Counted from the first letter of the stretch, positions 18,710 to 27,016 are shown. The stretch: 64,000 nt of DNA from Streptomyces sp. NBC_00224 (GCF_041435195.1 NZ_CP108106.1:930001-994000); one strand, 5' to 3'. A program made the numbers and translations. Notes: generated by a model from the letters alone, not told the origin.

Positions 18710-19273
18710 ATGCATCTGCTCCCCCGTCACAGCCGTCGGCTGTGGCCGCTGGCCCTCCTCGCGACAGCTGGGGTGATCGCCGCGGCGCCGACCGCTGCCG
18801 CCGCCGGGCACGTGACCATCGCCCCTACCGCTGAGGCCGCCAACGACCCGGCACCGCCCCAGCTGCCGACCCCGCCGGTATCCCCCGGAACGAGCACACC
18901 GACAACGGGGCTGCCCCCCGCACCGGAAGCGGCCAAGCCGACCACGCCGTTGCCGCCCGGGACCGTACAGGAGCCGGCCAAGCCGACGACCCCCGCGGCG
19001 AGCCAGCCGACCACACCGACCACACCGGCGGCTCCCGCAACGAGCCAGACGCCGACCGCACCGACGGCTCCCGTGGGAAACGTGCCGACCACGCCCGCCG
19101 CACCGGCGACCCCCGCGGCGGCCTTGCCGCCGACCGCACCGACGACCTCCGTGGGGAGCACGCCGAGCACGCCGGCGACCCCCGCAACGGGCATGCCGGC
19201 CGCGGAGTTGCCGGCCGGTACGGGCGCGCAGCGACCGGCGTCGGAGCTGCCCATCGGGACGCCGCACTCCTGA
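18710..19273 (+). CDS. Exported Pro/Thr/Ala-rich low-complexity protein
   Basis: 187 residues from the ATG at 18710 after a GAAAGG site. A signal peptide (MHLLPRHSRRLWPLALLATAGV, cleavage near AAAAG) is followed by about 150 residues of irregular TP, PTTP and TAPT repeats. There is no globular domain, no cysteine and no LPxTG sorting signal. It could be an extracellular spacer or cell-wall-associated protein, possibly O-mannosylated as other Thr/Pro-rich actinobacterial proteins are; that is inference. It follows the beta-lactamase by 164 bp. Confidence 0.65.
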   Translation: MHLLPRHSRRLWPLALLATAGVIAAAPTAAAAGHVTIAPTAEAANDPAPPQLPTPPVSPGTSTPTTGLPPAPEAAKPTTPLPPGTVQEPAKPTTPAASQPTTPTTPAAPATSQTPTAPTAPVGNVPTTPAAPATPAAALPPTAPTTSVGSTPSTPATPATGMPAAELPAGTGAQRPASELPIGTPHS

Positions 19274-19357
19274 CGAGACACGGGGGTTGAGCCAGGCGTC
19301 CACGTGCCCGAGGCGGGCCCGGGGCTGCCATGTCGACTCCCAAGCCCGCAGCGTGAC

Positions 19358-19403
19358 TCAGCCCGGTCGGACCTGTTGGGTCTAACGGGTCCGACCGGGC
19401 TGA
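19358..19403. terminator. Bidirectional hairpin terminator
   Basis: A perfect 16-bp inverted repeat (tcagcccggtcggacc paired with ggtccgaccgggctga) with a 14-nt loop lies between the convergent Pro/Thr-rich gene and the P450 gene. Confidence 0.85.
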
Positions 19404-19448
19404 TCTGCATGGTGTCAGGCGCGGCGAGTGGTTTCCGTACCAGCTGGG

Positions 19449-20654
19449 CTACCAGGTGACCGGCAGGTCGACAGGTCCCCTGATGAGCACGTCGGTCTGC
19501 CAGTTCATCTCGTCCGGCGGGACCGCGAGACGCACCGCGGGGAATCGGCTGATCAGAGTGGACAGCAGGACCTCCGCTTCCATCCGGGCCAGCAAGGGGG
19601 CCACGCACACGTGTGGGCCGTTGCCGAACGCCATGTGCGGCGGACCGCTGCGCTCGAAGTCGATCCTGCCGGGATCGGGGTAGACCCGCTCGTCCCAGTT
19701 GGCAGCCACGTAGGAGACGTAGGCGAGCTCCCCCTCGCGGATGAGCACGCCGCCCACTTCCACGTCCTCGGTGGCGATCCGTGGCTGCCCGACGCCGTGC
19801 TTGTGGGGTACCCAGCGGAAGAGTTCCTCCACCGCTTGCAGGATCAAACCAGGTTGGCGTTGCAGCCGTTCCATCAGGTGCCGTTGGGTGAGGAGGACGT
19901 ACATCATGTTGGCCGCGTTGTTGCACACCGCGTGCCAGCCGTTGAGGCCCATCAGGGTAGCCAGGGCCAGAAGCTCTTCCTCATCGATCCGTCCCGCACT
20001 GACCGCGGCCACCATCGTGCTCATCACGTCCTGCCGCGGCTCCGCACGACGCTGTGCCGCCAGCTGACGGAAGTAGTCATGGGCGGCTTGCTTGGCCTCC
20101 TCGGCCCGTTGCGCCTGAGCCTCGTCCGACGCCCTTGTCAGGACTGTCCGCGCCCAGTCCCGGACACGAGGCCGGTCCGCGGCGGGGATGCCGATCACCT
20201 CGCCGATCATGGCCAGGGCGAAGGGCGAGATGACGTGGTGCACGAGGTCGGCGGACGGGCCTGCCGCTTCCAGCTCCAGGCACAACTCGTCCATGAGGAG
20301 GCCGGCGCGCAACCGCAGACGGTCAACACCGCGCTGGGTGAAGGACGATGAGACCACCGAACGCACCCGGGCGTGTTCGGGCGGGTCCACGAAACTGACC
20401 GCGCGGTCCAGGGGAATGAAGTGCTTCGTCATCTTGGGCACCGCCCGCCCCAGGACGTCCCTGCTGAACCGTGGGTCCGAGGTGACGAACTTGACGTCCT
20501 TGTGCCGGGTGACCAGCCAGCAGTCTCCCTTGCCGTGCGGAAGCCGGATCCGGGAGACCGGCGCGTCAGACAGCGACTCCCACAGGAAGGGGTCGAAGTC
20601 CAGGCCAGGGAGGTCAGGGACCTCATACATACGGGCATCGTCAGTCCGGGACAC
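19449..20654 (-). CDS. Atypical cytochrome P450
   Basis: About 401 residues from a GTG at 20654 with GGAGG upstream. Heme signature FGNGPHVCVAPLLARME (Cys350) and the ExxR segment EELFRW (277-280) show the fold. Two key spots are changed. The usual glycine two residues after the heme cysteine is alanine. In the I helix, where most P450s have A-G-x-E/D-T-T, this one reads LNGWHAV (around 237-243), so the acid-alcohol pair for oxygen activation is missing. P450s lacking it sometimes do unusual chemistry or take activated oxygen donors. It is divergent from the EctD-like gene, with 240 bp between them, and may belong to the same locus. The redox partner is not encoded nearby. Confidence 0.85.
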   Translation of the reverse strand: MSRTDDARMYEVPDLPGLDFDPFLWESLSDAPVSRIRLPHGKGDCWLVTRHKDVKFVTSDPRFSRDVLGRAVPKMTKHFIPLDRAVSFVDPPEHARVRSVVSSSFTQRGVDRLRLRAGLLMDELCLELEAAGPSADLVHHVISPFALAMIGEVIGIPAADRPRVRDWARTVLTRASDEAQAQRAEEAKQAAHDYFRQLAAQRRAEPRQDVMSTMVAAVSAGRIDEEELLALATLMGLNGWHAVCNNAANMMYVLLTQRHLMERLQRQPGLILQAVEELFRWVPHKHGVGQPRIATEDVEVGGVLIREGELAYVSYVAANWDERVYPDPGRIDFERSGPPHMAFGNGPHVCVAPLLARMEAEVLLSTLISRFPAVRLAVPPDEMNWQTDVLIRGPVDLPVTW

Positions 20655-20894
20655 AGCGGCCTCCACCGGTAACAGCACCAATCGCCACGACATGCTCTTC
20701 GGCAACGATGTTATTGCCACCCAAATGCAATTGTTTTGGACTCAGTTCGACTCACTCGTCAGAGTGAGGCACCGGTCGCGGGCCTGGCCGCCCGGGACAC
20801 GTTTTCGGGTTCGCGGCGCCGGGAAGCGTGGACTGGGACACCTGTCCCACATGGGTGATCTGCCAGCACTTCTGCGAGCAGAGGAGATCCTGGG

Positions 20895-21806
20895 ATGTCA
20901 CGCTCAGCCGGCTCCGCGAACGACCCGTACCCCACCCGCCATGTGACCGAGTCCGTGCCGGTGGACCGTCCTGACGCCGTGGTGTGGGGCGGCGGCGAAG
21001 GGGGGCCGCTGACCAGGGACGGGCTCGCGCGGTATCAGCAGGACGGCTTTCTGTCCTTCGACGCGCTGCTGACCCCGGAGGAGGTGGCCGCCTGCCGACA
21101 GGAGGTTCTGCGGTTCGGCGCGGACAGCGCGCTGCGCGGGACCGGGCGGGTCGTGATGGAGCCGGACTCGGCAGACATCCGGTCCGTCTTCGAGGTCCAC
21201 GCGTTGTCCAACGTCTTCGCCGGCATAGTCCGTTCCGAGCGCCTCGCGGGGCCGGCGCGGCAAATCCTCGGCTCGGACGTGTACATCCACCAGAGCCGGG
21301 TGAACTACAAGGCGGCGTTCGAGGGTTCCCGGTTCGGCTGGCACTCCGACTTCGAGACCTGGCACGCGGAGGACGGGATGCCCGCGCCCCGTGCGCTGAG
21401 CTTCTCCGTGGCCCTCACCGAGAACTTGCCCTTCAACGGCCCGCTGATGATCATCCCCGGATCGCACCGCACCTTCGTGCCGTCGGTCGGCGAAACCCCC
21501 GCCGGCTACCACAAGTTGTCACTCCAGGGAAAGAACCTGCCCGCCGGGTCCGCCGACCGGGCGGGGGTGACCGCGCTGGCAGAGCGGCACGGGATCCGGC
21601 AGTTCACGGGCGCGCCGGGCTCTGCCGTCATGTTCGACTGCAACTGTCTGCACGCCTCCAGCGGAAACACCTCCCCGTTTCCGCGCACCAATCTCTTCGT
21701 GGTCTACAACAGCGTCGCAAACCCCCTCGGTGTCCCCTACGCGGCGCCCGAACCCCGCCCCGCATATCTCGCCAACCGCACCGTCACCCCGGTTCCCCGG
21801 CGATGA
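20895..21806 (+). CDS. EctD-like Fe(II)/2-oxoglutarate dioxygenase (phytanoyl-CoA dioxygenase family)
   Basis: 303 residues. The iron ligands are visible: His150 and Asp152 in WHSDFETWHAEDGMP, and His253 in CLHASSGNTS. The first motif is the ectoine hydroxylase signature, and length and ligand spacing match EctD. RVNYKAAFEG and FNGPLMIIPGSHRTF also fit. EctD hydroxylates ectoine to 5-hydroxyectoine, but ectABC are not in this window, so it is either a detached copy or a relative acting on another amino-acid-like substrate of the neighbouring locus. Its 3' end overlaps the convergent aaRS-like gene by 23 bp. Confidence 0.82.
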   Translation: MSRSAGSANDPYPTRHVTESVPVDRPDAVVWGGGEGGPLTRDGLARYQQDGFLSFDALLTPEEVAACRQEVLRFGADSALRGTGRVVMEPDSADIRSVFEVHALSNVFAGIVRSERLAGPARQILGSDVYIHQSRVNYKAAFEGSRFGWHSDFETWHAEDGMPAPRALSFSVALTENLPFNGPLMIIPGSHRTFVPSVGETPAGYHKLSLQGKNLPAGSADRAGVTALAERHGIRQFTGAPGSAVMFDCNCLHASSGNTSPFPRTNLFVVYNSVANPLGVPYAAPEPRPAYLANRTVTPVPRR

Positions 21807-22905
21807 GCCGGGCCACCTCACGCGTGGTGTAACCGCGCTCGAAGTGCCGCGGCTCGGACAGCATGAGGGAGCCGAGCCCCAGGAGGGTGCGCGCGTACTC
21901 CTCCACCGTGCCCTCCCAGGCCGTGGCGTCGAGCATCCACGGCTCGGTCTCCGCCGACAGATCGGCTGTACCTTCACGCAGGAGTGTCTTGGACAGCTTC
22001 GCCCCGGAGTCGGAGAGCACCACCGGGGTGAAGACGCGCGGCGGCGGTACGGCGCCGGGGAAGCACAGGAACGCCTCGTCCAGGAGTCGGCAACCCGGCG
22101 CCCAGTCCGCCCCCTTGACGATCAACGGGAGTGCGTCGGCGTCGCGGGCCGCGACGCGCTCCTTGACCAGATTGCGGTGCAGGGTCGTCAGTCCTATGTA
22201 AGTGTCCGTGCCCGGGGTGACCTCCACGAGATACTTCCCGTGGTCGAGGCAGACCGCCGCGAACCGCGCCTCCCGGGCGCCGGCCGAGAGCAGTTCCGTG
22301 TCCTCGCCGTGTTTCTGCGTCCAGCCGCACCGCGGGCAGGGAAAGCTCACCGGCACCGTGCCGGTGGACGGCGCGAGCACCCAGCGCAAGGTGTCCATCA
22401 GACCGAGCGAGTCCAGGAACTCCTGCCTGAACTCGGGCCTCGACTGCTGGTCCGTGTAGGTCTCGACGTCGTAGGGGATGCCGGTGGCGTCGGACAGCGC
22501 GTCGAACAGGCCGCCGTAGTAGCGGCGGACCAGTTCTCCGACCCGGGGAGCCCCCAGCACATGCCGGAAGGAACGCTCATAGAGTGTGCCGGTCCTGGAG
22601 CAGGAGCGGCTCTCGTACGGGGCGTTGTCCAGGGCCCCGAACCGTATGCGCACTTCGGCTCCGAATCGATCCCGTACCGCCGCGGCGAGCAGGAACGTGG
22701 CGGTCTGCATGACGTTGGTGCCCACGTGGGGAGCGCCGTTGATCTGGACTCCGGCGTGCAGGACGACGCGTCCGAGGCCGCTCGCCCGCAAGCGCGGCCA
22801 GATGAAGTCGGCGCTGTGCAGCACCGCGTGGGCGGTGACGCTGACTGGTGAGACGGGCACCGGGCAGGGCGTTCGCTCGGGCTTCACGAGGTTTGTCGCG
22901 TTCAT
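21784..22905 (-). CDS. Short class I aminoacyl-tRNA synthetase-like protein
   Basis: 373 residues with a Rossmann catalytic core of class I type. A HIGH-like motif is in INGAPHVGT (residues 56-63) and a KMSKS-like loop in GAKLSKTLL (301-309). A zinc-ribbon-like insertion has CPRC (190-193) and CLDH (219-222). The motif layout is closest to class I lysyl-type enzymes, but the C-terminal anticodon-binding region is missing and the protein is far shorter than a full synthetase. It probably activates an amino acid as an adenylate for ligation rather than charging tRNA for translation. It lies 12 bp after the methyltransferase gene and is the last gene of the operon. Substrate unknown. Confidence 0.72.
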   Translation of the reverse strand: MNATNLVKPERTPCPVPVSPVSVTAHAVLHSADFIWPRLRASGLGRVVLHAGVQINGAPHVGTNVMQTATFLLAAAVRDRFGAEVRIRFGALDNAPYESRSCSRTGTLYERSFRHVLGAPRVGELVRRYYGGLFDALSDATGIPYDVETYTDQQSRPEFRQEFLDSLGLMDTLRWVLAPSTGTVPVSFPCPRCGWTQKHGEDTELLSAGAREARFAAVCLDHGKYLVEVTPGTDTYIGLTTLHRNLVKERVAARDADALPLIVKGADWAPGCRLLDEAFLCFPGAVPPPRVFTPVVLSDSGAKLSKTLLREGTADLSAETEPWMLDATAWEGTVEEYARTLLGLGSLMLSEPRHFERGYTTREVARLIAGEPG

Positions 22906-22917
22906 GGGCGGTTCTCC

Positions 22918-23841
22918 TCACCAGTGATGGCGCACGGTCGCGGCCGGCAGGTCCAGCACCCGCAGCCGCCCCGTCCAGCCGTCCGGGGCCGGCTCGTCCA
23001 GGGCCTCCAGCCGGGAGGTGCGCGAGCGGGCGGCGGTTCGCAGGAGGTGGAGCAGCCCGTCCCCGGTGAGGTCGCCACGGGCCCTGCCGGCGTCCGGGCC
23101 CACCCACCGGCAGGCCAGGCCGACGATGAAGTAGGCGGGCGGCCCGTGGCCCGTCCGCCACAGGACGGCCTCGCCACTCCGCTCCAGGGCCAGCACTTGT
23201 TCCCTGTGGCTCAGGGTGAACTCGCCCAGTGGCAGCGGGCACAGGGTGACGGAGTCGACGCGGTATCCCGCCGACCGCAGCAGTCGCACCGCTGCGCGGG
23301 GAGTGGAGTAGCTGCCGATGGTGAGCCCCATGTCGCACCGCAGGGCCCGCGCGTGCCCGATGACGGCCGGTGCCCATGTCAGCCCGTCGGCGCCCCCGCT
23401 GATGGAGCGGCGCCGTGCGGCCGCCTGCGGGGTGAGGGGGACGTAGGGCGGGTTGCTGGTGATGACCAGCGGCCGGGTCAGCGGGGCGGGCGCGGTGGAC
23501 AGCAGTTGTGCGGTGGACAGCAGAGCGAAGTCGCCCTGGGCGACGGTGACTTGGAGGTCGCCGTCACGGGAGGCGTAGTGCTCGGTCGCCCAGGCGACCG
23601 ACTCCGTGCCCGCGTCGACGCCGTGCACCCGCGCCGCGCCGGCCCGGGCCATCGCGGCCGCCGCGGCACCGCTCCCCGAGCCCAGGTCCAGAACAGAGCA
23701 GCCCTCGGTGATGAGGTCGCGGGCCACCCATACGCCGGTCTCGGTATCGGCCGGCTCGAAGAAGACCCGGGGGGAGGCGGGCGGTACGAAGTCGCCGTCG
23801 GCCAGGTGCTGGTAGCCGAGGACACGCGAGACAGTCGGCAT
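22918..23841 (-). CDS. SAM-dependent methyltransferase with NPPY motif (HemK/PrmC-like)
   Basis: 307 residues from the ATG at 23841, with GAAGAGG upstream. Motif I is CSVLDLGSGSGAAAAAM and motif IV is ITSNPPYVPLTP. The (N/D)PPY tetrapeptide marks enzymes that methylate a planar nitrogen, such as PrmC on glutamine or N6-adenine methylases. The chain carries a C-terminal extension of about 70 residues. Its place between an N-oxygenase-like and a synthetase-like gene suggests a small-molecule or amide nitrogen as target rather than release factors; this is inference. Confidence 0.8.
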   Translation of the reverse strand: MPTVSRVLGYQHLADGDFVPPASPRVFFEPADTETGVWVARDLITEGCSVLDLGSGSGAAAAAMARAGAARVHGVDAGTESVAWATEHYASRDGDLQVTVAQGDFALLSTAQLLSTAPAPLTRPLVITSNPPYVPLTPQAAARRRSISGGADGLTWAPAVIGHARALRCDMGLTIGSYSTPRAAVRLLRSAGYRVDSVTLCPLPLGEFTLSHREQVLALERSGEAVLWRTGHGPPAYFIVGLACRWVGPDAGRARGDLTGDGLLHLLRTAARSRTSRLEALDEPAPDGWTGRLRVLDLPAATVRHHW

Positions 23842-23861
23842 GGATACCTCTTCCGGAGTCG

Positions 23862-24014
23862 TACGCCCTCGTCGACGTGGAAAGGGCGGAAGGGCTCCCG
23901 CCAGGACGGATGCGGTTTGGCGGTGCCCGTGGTCTGCGAGCGGGCGCTGCAGACGACGGCCAGTGAACGGCAGTACGCCCCCTCGCTGCTGGTCCACGGC
24001 AGGTCTTCCGTCAT
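23862..24014 (-). other. Possible short coding segment between AurF-like and methyltransferase genes
   Basis: An ATG at 24014 with GGAGAGG upstream opens a frame of about 50 codons with high G/C at third positions (about 88 percent by hand count), starting MTEDLPWTSSEGAYC and including HPSWREPFRPFHVDEG. There is no stop before the methyltransferase begins in another frame; the frame runs on to 23478 with poor codon statistics. It may be a small protein overlapping the next gene, a frameshifted remnant or chance. Confidence 0.3.
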
Positions 24015-24058
24015 CCGTCGCCTCTCCGCGGGGTGCGGTCCGCCGTGCCCGGACTGCC

Positions 24059-24982
24059 TCACACCAACTCGGCTGTCTCGAAGGCGTCCCGGCCACCGGG
24101 CACCTCCAGGACACCCGACTCCTCGAAGAGCCGTACCGCGTGCCGGGCGGCGGTCCTGATGCCGGTGTTCACCCGGTCCTGGGGGTAGGCGTCGCGGACG
24201 ACCTCCGCCACGGCTGCCGGCGCGAGCCCGGCGGCGGCCAGCGACGCCCGCACCGGCCGGAGGTCGGGCAGCAGGCTGGAGCGGATCAGACCGGGCAGAC
24301 AGCGCGCCACCCGCCCGCGCCGCGCGGTGGGCTGCTGGGCCCACAGCTCGCGGAAGAACCGGGCGAAGAAGGCGTGGTGCCAGCCCTCGTCCCTCGCGTG
24401 GTCGGCCACGATGTCCCGGACGACCGTCAGCACCCGGGGATCCTTGGGCACGTCGTTGAGGATCGCCGTGATCAGCATTTCGAACACCACGACCTGGAGC
24501 AAGGGGGCGAGCTCCCGCTCGCCGGGCAGGGCCTGCTCCCCCACCTGGTCCAGCCGGTTCAGGAAGGGCTCGAAGTCATAGGGCGTCGGGGAGACACCCG
24601 AGGCGGTGGAGATCTGGTCGATGACGTCCAGGCTGTAGAGGGAGTGGTACCCCTCGTCGCAGTAGATGCGGTAGGCATCCAGCCGGACCGGGATACTGAC
24701 ATCTATTCCGCTGCGCCCACCGGCTATGCGCTCCGTCGCGCGGTTGACCACCCGCGTCTCGAACTGGGCGGTGAAACCCAGATACTGAAAGAGATGGCGG
24801 GCGAAGACCTCCGCGCGGCGCGGCTCGGGCAGCGCCCGGACCAGCGGATGGTCTCCGTACGGGATCAGCGGGGGCGGGAAGAACAGCTGCCCGGCCGCCA
24901 GTTCGTCGCCCAGTCGGCGACGTGGTCCGCCGCGCACCCCGGCCCTGTCGTACCAATCCCGTGACCACTGTGCCGGCGTCAC
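24059..24982 (-). CDS. AurF-like diiron N-oxygenase family protein
   Basis: 307 residues with a four-helix ferritin-like diiron pattern: FQYLGFTAQFETRVVN (Glu), YCDEGYHSLYS (ExxH type), a central FEMLITAILND and RDEGWHHAFFARFF (ExxH type). This is the layout of the AurF p-aminobenzoate N-oxygenase family, whose members oxidise amines to hydroxylamines, nitroso or nitro groups or cleave C-C bonds. The GTG at 24982 overlaps the SbnA-like stop by four bases (GTGA), so the two are translationally coupled. The likely role is N-oxidation of an amino-acid-derived amine; the substrate is unproven. Confidence 0.8.
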   Translation of the reverse strand: MTPAQWSRDWYDRAGVRGGPRRRLGDELAAGQLFFPPPLIPYGDHPLVRALPEPRRAEVFARHLFQYLGFTAQFETRVVNRATERIAGGRSGIDVSIPVRLDAYRIYCDEGYHSLYSLDVIDQISTASGVSPTPYDFEPFLNRLDQVGEQALPGERELAPLLQVVVFEMLITAILNDVPKDPRVLTVVRDIVADHARDEGWHHAFFARFFRELWAQQPTARRGRVARCLPGLIRSSLLPDLRPVRASLAAAGLAPAAVAEVVRDAYPQDRVNTGIRTAARHAVRLFEESGVLEVPGGRDAFETAELV

Positions 24983-26049
24983 CGCGCTCTCCCCTCCCGG
25001 ACGCCCTCCACGACCGGCTCGCCGTGCGGCGGCCGGTGCTCCACCGCCGTCACCTCGACCGCGCGCGCGATCTGCACCGGCTCCAGCCCCTGCCGCTCAC
25101 GCCACTCCGCCGCGTACACGGTGTCGAGGTAGCGGTCGGCGCCGTCCGGACACAGACAGGCCACCTCCCGGCGCGGGGGCACCGTACGGAACAGCCGCAG
25201 TGCCGCGGCGATCAACGCGCCCGAACTGCCGCCCACCCCCAGGCCGGTGGCCGCGGACAGCCACAGGCAGGCACTGACCGACTCACGGGGGCTGACCGGC
25301 ACGGTGGGCCGGTGTCCCGCGGGCAGGAATGCGGAGGGCCTGCTCGACCCGATGCCGGAGAGCACCCGCGGGCCGGCGGCGCCCCCGAGGGCCGCCGAGC
25401 CGGCCACGTCCACGCCCACCAGCTCCCAGGCCGGCCGGGCCGCGGCCGCGTAGTCGCGGAAGCCCGCCAGCGTGCCCCCCGTCGAGACCGCCACCAGGAC
25501 GCTCATCGGCCGCCCCATGGTCTGGGCCCACAGCTCGGGGGCCGTCCCCCGGGCGTGGACGCGGGGGCTGGCCGGGTTGGCGTACTGATCGGGCCAGACC
25601 AGCCGGGGTTCGGTCCGCAACCGCTCCCGGATGTAAGCGATCCGGCTGAGCAGATACCCACCGGAGCCGTCCGGGCGGTCTATGGTGACCACCCTGCCGC
25701 CGAGGGCACGTACACCCGCCACGACCGACGCACTGCTCCGGGGATCCACCACCGCGGTGAACGGGACCCCGTGCGAGGCGGTGACCGCCGCGAGCGCGAG
25801 GCCGAGGTTGCCCGAGGTGGACTCGATGATGCCGATCCCCGGGTCCACCCGGCCCGCGATGTCCTCCCACAGGGCGAGCGCGGTGCGGCCTTTCACGGAG
25901 CCGTGCGGACTGTGCGACTCCAATTTGAGCCACAGGTTCCTGGGTAGCCCGTCGACGGAAACGGTCACCTTCACCACCGGAGTGGGCGGCAGCACCCGGC
26001 CGCCGTCGCTCGGCGACGACTGCGCGGAAGTGTCCACGAGGTTCGCCAA
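24979..26049 (-). CDS. SbnA-like PLP-dependent beta-substituted alanine synthase
   Basis: 356 residues. The PLP lysine is Lys53 in HSPHGSVKGRTALAL, with phosphate-binding STSGNLGLALA and VSTGGTLAGF. The segments VVDPRSS, LVWPDQYANPASPRVHARGTAPELWAQ and LGVGGSSGALIAA follow SbnA more than housekeeping cysteine synthase. SbnA joins O-phosphoserine and glutamate on the way to 2,3-diaminopropionate. No SbnB partner is present, so the nucleophile and product here are open. The TTG at 26049 has GAGGAGG upstream. It lies 31 bp after the deacetylase-like gene and overlaps the AurF-like gene by 4 bp. Confidence 0.82.
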   Translation of the reverse strand: MANLVDTSAQSSPSDGGRVLPPTPVVKVTVSVDGLPRNLWLKLESHSPHGSVKGRTALALWEDIAGRVDPGIGIIESTSGNLGLALAAVTASHGVPFTAVVDPRSSASVVAGVRALGGRVVTIDRPDGSGGYLLSRIAYIRERLRTEPRLVWPDQYANPASPRVHARGTAPELWAQTMGRPMSVLVAVSTGGTLAGFRDYAAAARPAWELVGVDVAGSAALGGAAGPRVLSGIGSSRPSAFLPAGHRPTVPVSPRESVSACLWLSAATGLGVGGSSGALIAAALRLFRTVPPRREVACLCPDGADRYLDTVYAAEWRERQGLEPVQIARAVEVTAVEHRPPHGEPVVEGVREGRAR

Positions 26050-26080
26050 GACGCCTCCTCGATGGCCGGGCGGTGTGCGG

Positions 26081-27016
26081 CTAAGAGCCGGTCCCCGCCT
26101 GCTCCTTCACATATGCGGCGATGTCCGCGTGCGTGGCGTACCAGATGTCCGGGTGGCTCTCGATGTGGTCCAGCAGCTCTTCCAGGACCACCATCCGGGA
26201 GCGGTGGCCGATCACGTGCGGGTGCATGGTCATCTGGAACACACCGCCCTCGGCATACGCGGCGTCGAACTCGTCCCGCCAGATGCCGAGCACGTGCCGC
26301 GGCGCCGCGTAGGGGCGCAGGTCTTTGTAACGGTCCATCGGAAAGTAGACGGCGTCGTCGCGGATCCACTCCGGGGGCAGCTCCACCATGCCGGTGGGCT
26401 CTCCGTCCGCGAGGATCTCGTACGGGTCGTCGTCGGCCATCAGCGACGAGTCGTACAGCAGCCCCAGTTCGCGGCTGATCGCGAGCGTGTGGTCACTGAA
26501 GTCCCACGACGGTGTGCGGATGCCGACCGGCCGCCGGCCAGTGAGCCGTTCCAGGGTGTCGGCGCAGCGGAACATCAGGTCGCGCTCGTTCTTGGGGTCC
26601 AGTTCCATGTTTCGCTCATGGATCCACCCGTGAATACCGACCTCATGTCCCCGGTCGGTGTAGCCTCGCGCCTCCTCCGGACGCAGCAGGGCGCACACCG
26701 CCGGCATGAAGAAGGTGGCCGGCACGGAGCGCCGCTCCAGCGCCGCCAGGATCCTGGGGACCCCTACGCGGGCGCCGTACTCACCCTGGGAGAGCTTGCC
26801 CGGCTGGGTCTGCCCGTCGCGCAGCGGGATCGACTCGTGATCGGGATCGAAGGACAGGGCGACGGCCGCCCTGGCCCCCCGGGGCCACGCCGCCGGTTTG
26901 AGACTGCGCCCCGCCCGCACCCGCTCGACGTGCCGCCGCCACTCGTGTTCCTCCCACTCCCAGGGATGTCTGATCGGCCTCGGAGCACCCCCTCCGCCGG
27001 ACAACCACATCACCAC
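26081..27016 (-). CDS. Polysaccharide deacetylase-fold (NodB/PuuE-like) hydrolase
   Basis: 311 residues of the carbohydrate esterase 4 / PuuE fold. Metal and catalytic motifs include LSFDPDHES (motif 1, Asp and Asp), HEVGIHGWIHERN (motif 2), RTPSWDFSD (motif 3) and QMTMHPHVIGHRSR near the end. It has no signal peptide, so it is cytoplasmic and more like the allantoinase/amidohydrolase branch than cell-wall enzymes. It is the first gene of the leftward operon with SbnA-like and AurF-like genes, and divergent from a nucleobase permease. It may remove an acyl or formyl group from an intermediate, or act on a ureide; neither is proven. Confidence 0.8.
   Translation of the reverse strand: MVMWLSGGGGAPRPIRHPWEWEEHEWRRHVERVRAGRSLKPAAWPRGARAAVALSFDPDHESIPLRDGQTQPGKLSQGEYGARVGVPRILAALERRSVPATFFMPAVCALLRPEEARGYTDRGHEVGIHGWIHERNMELDPKNERDLMFRCADTLERLTGRRPVGIRTPSWDFSDHTLAISRELGLLYDSSLMADDDPYEILADGEPTGMVELPPEWIRDDAVYFPMDRYKDLRPYAAPRHVLGIWRDEFDAAYAEGGVFQMTMHPHVIGHRSRMVVLEELLDHIESHPDIWYATHADIAAYVKEQAGTGS

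Noticed and set aside
18840..19200. Repetitive DNA that might look like a satellite or CRISPR-like array
   Set aside because: It encodes the TP/PTTP repeats of an exported protein in frame; units are irregular and there are no spacers.
20895..21806. Ectoine biosynthesis cluster
   Set aside because: Only an EctD-like gene is present; ectA, ectB and ectC are absent from the window.
24979..26049. Housekeeping cysteine synthase
   Set aside because: Motifs follow SbnA more closely, and the gene is coupled by overlap to an AurF-like oxygenase.
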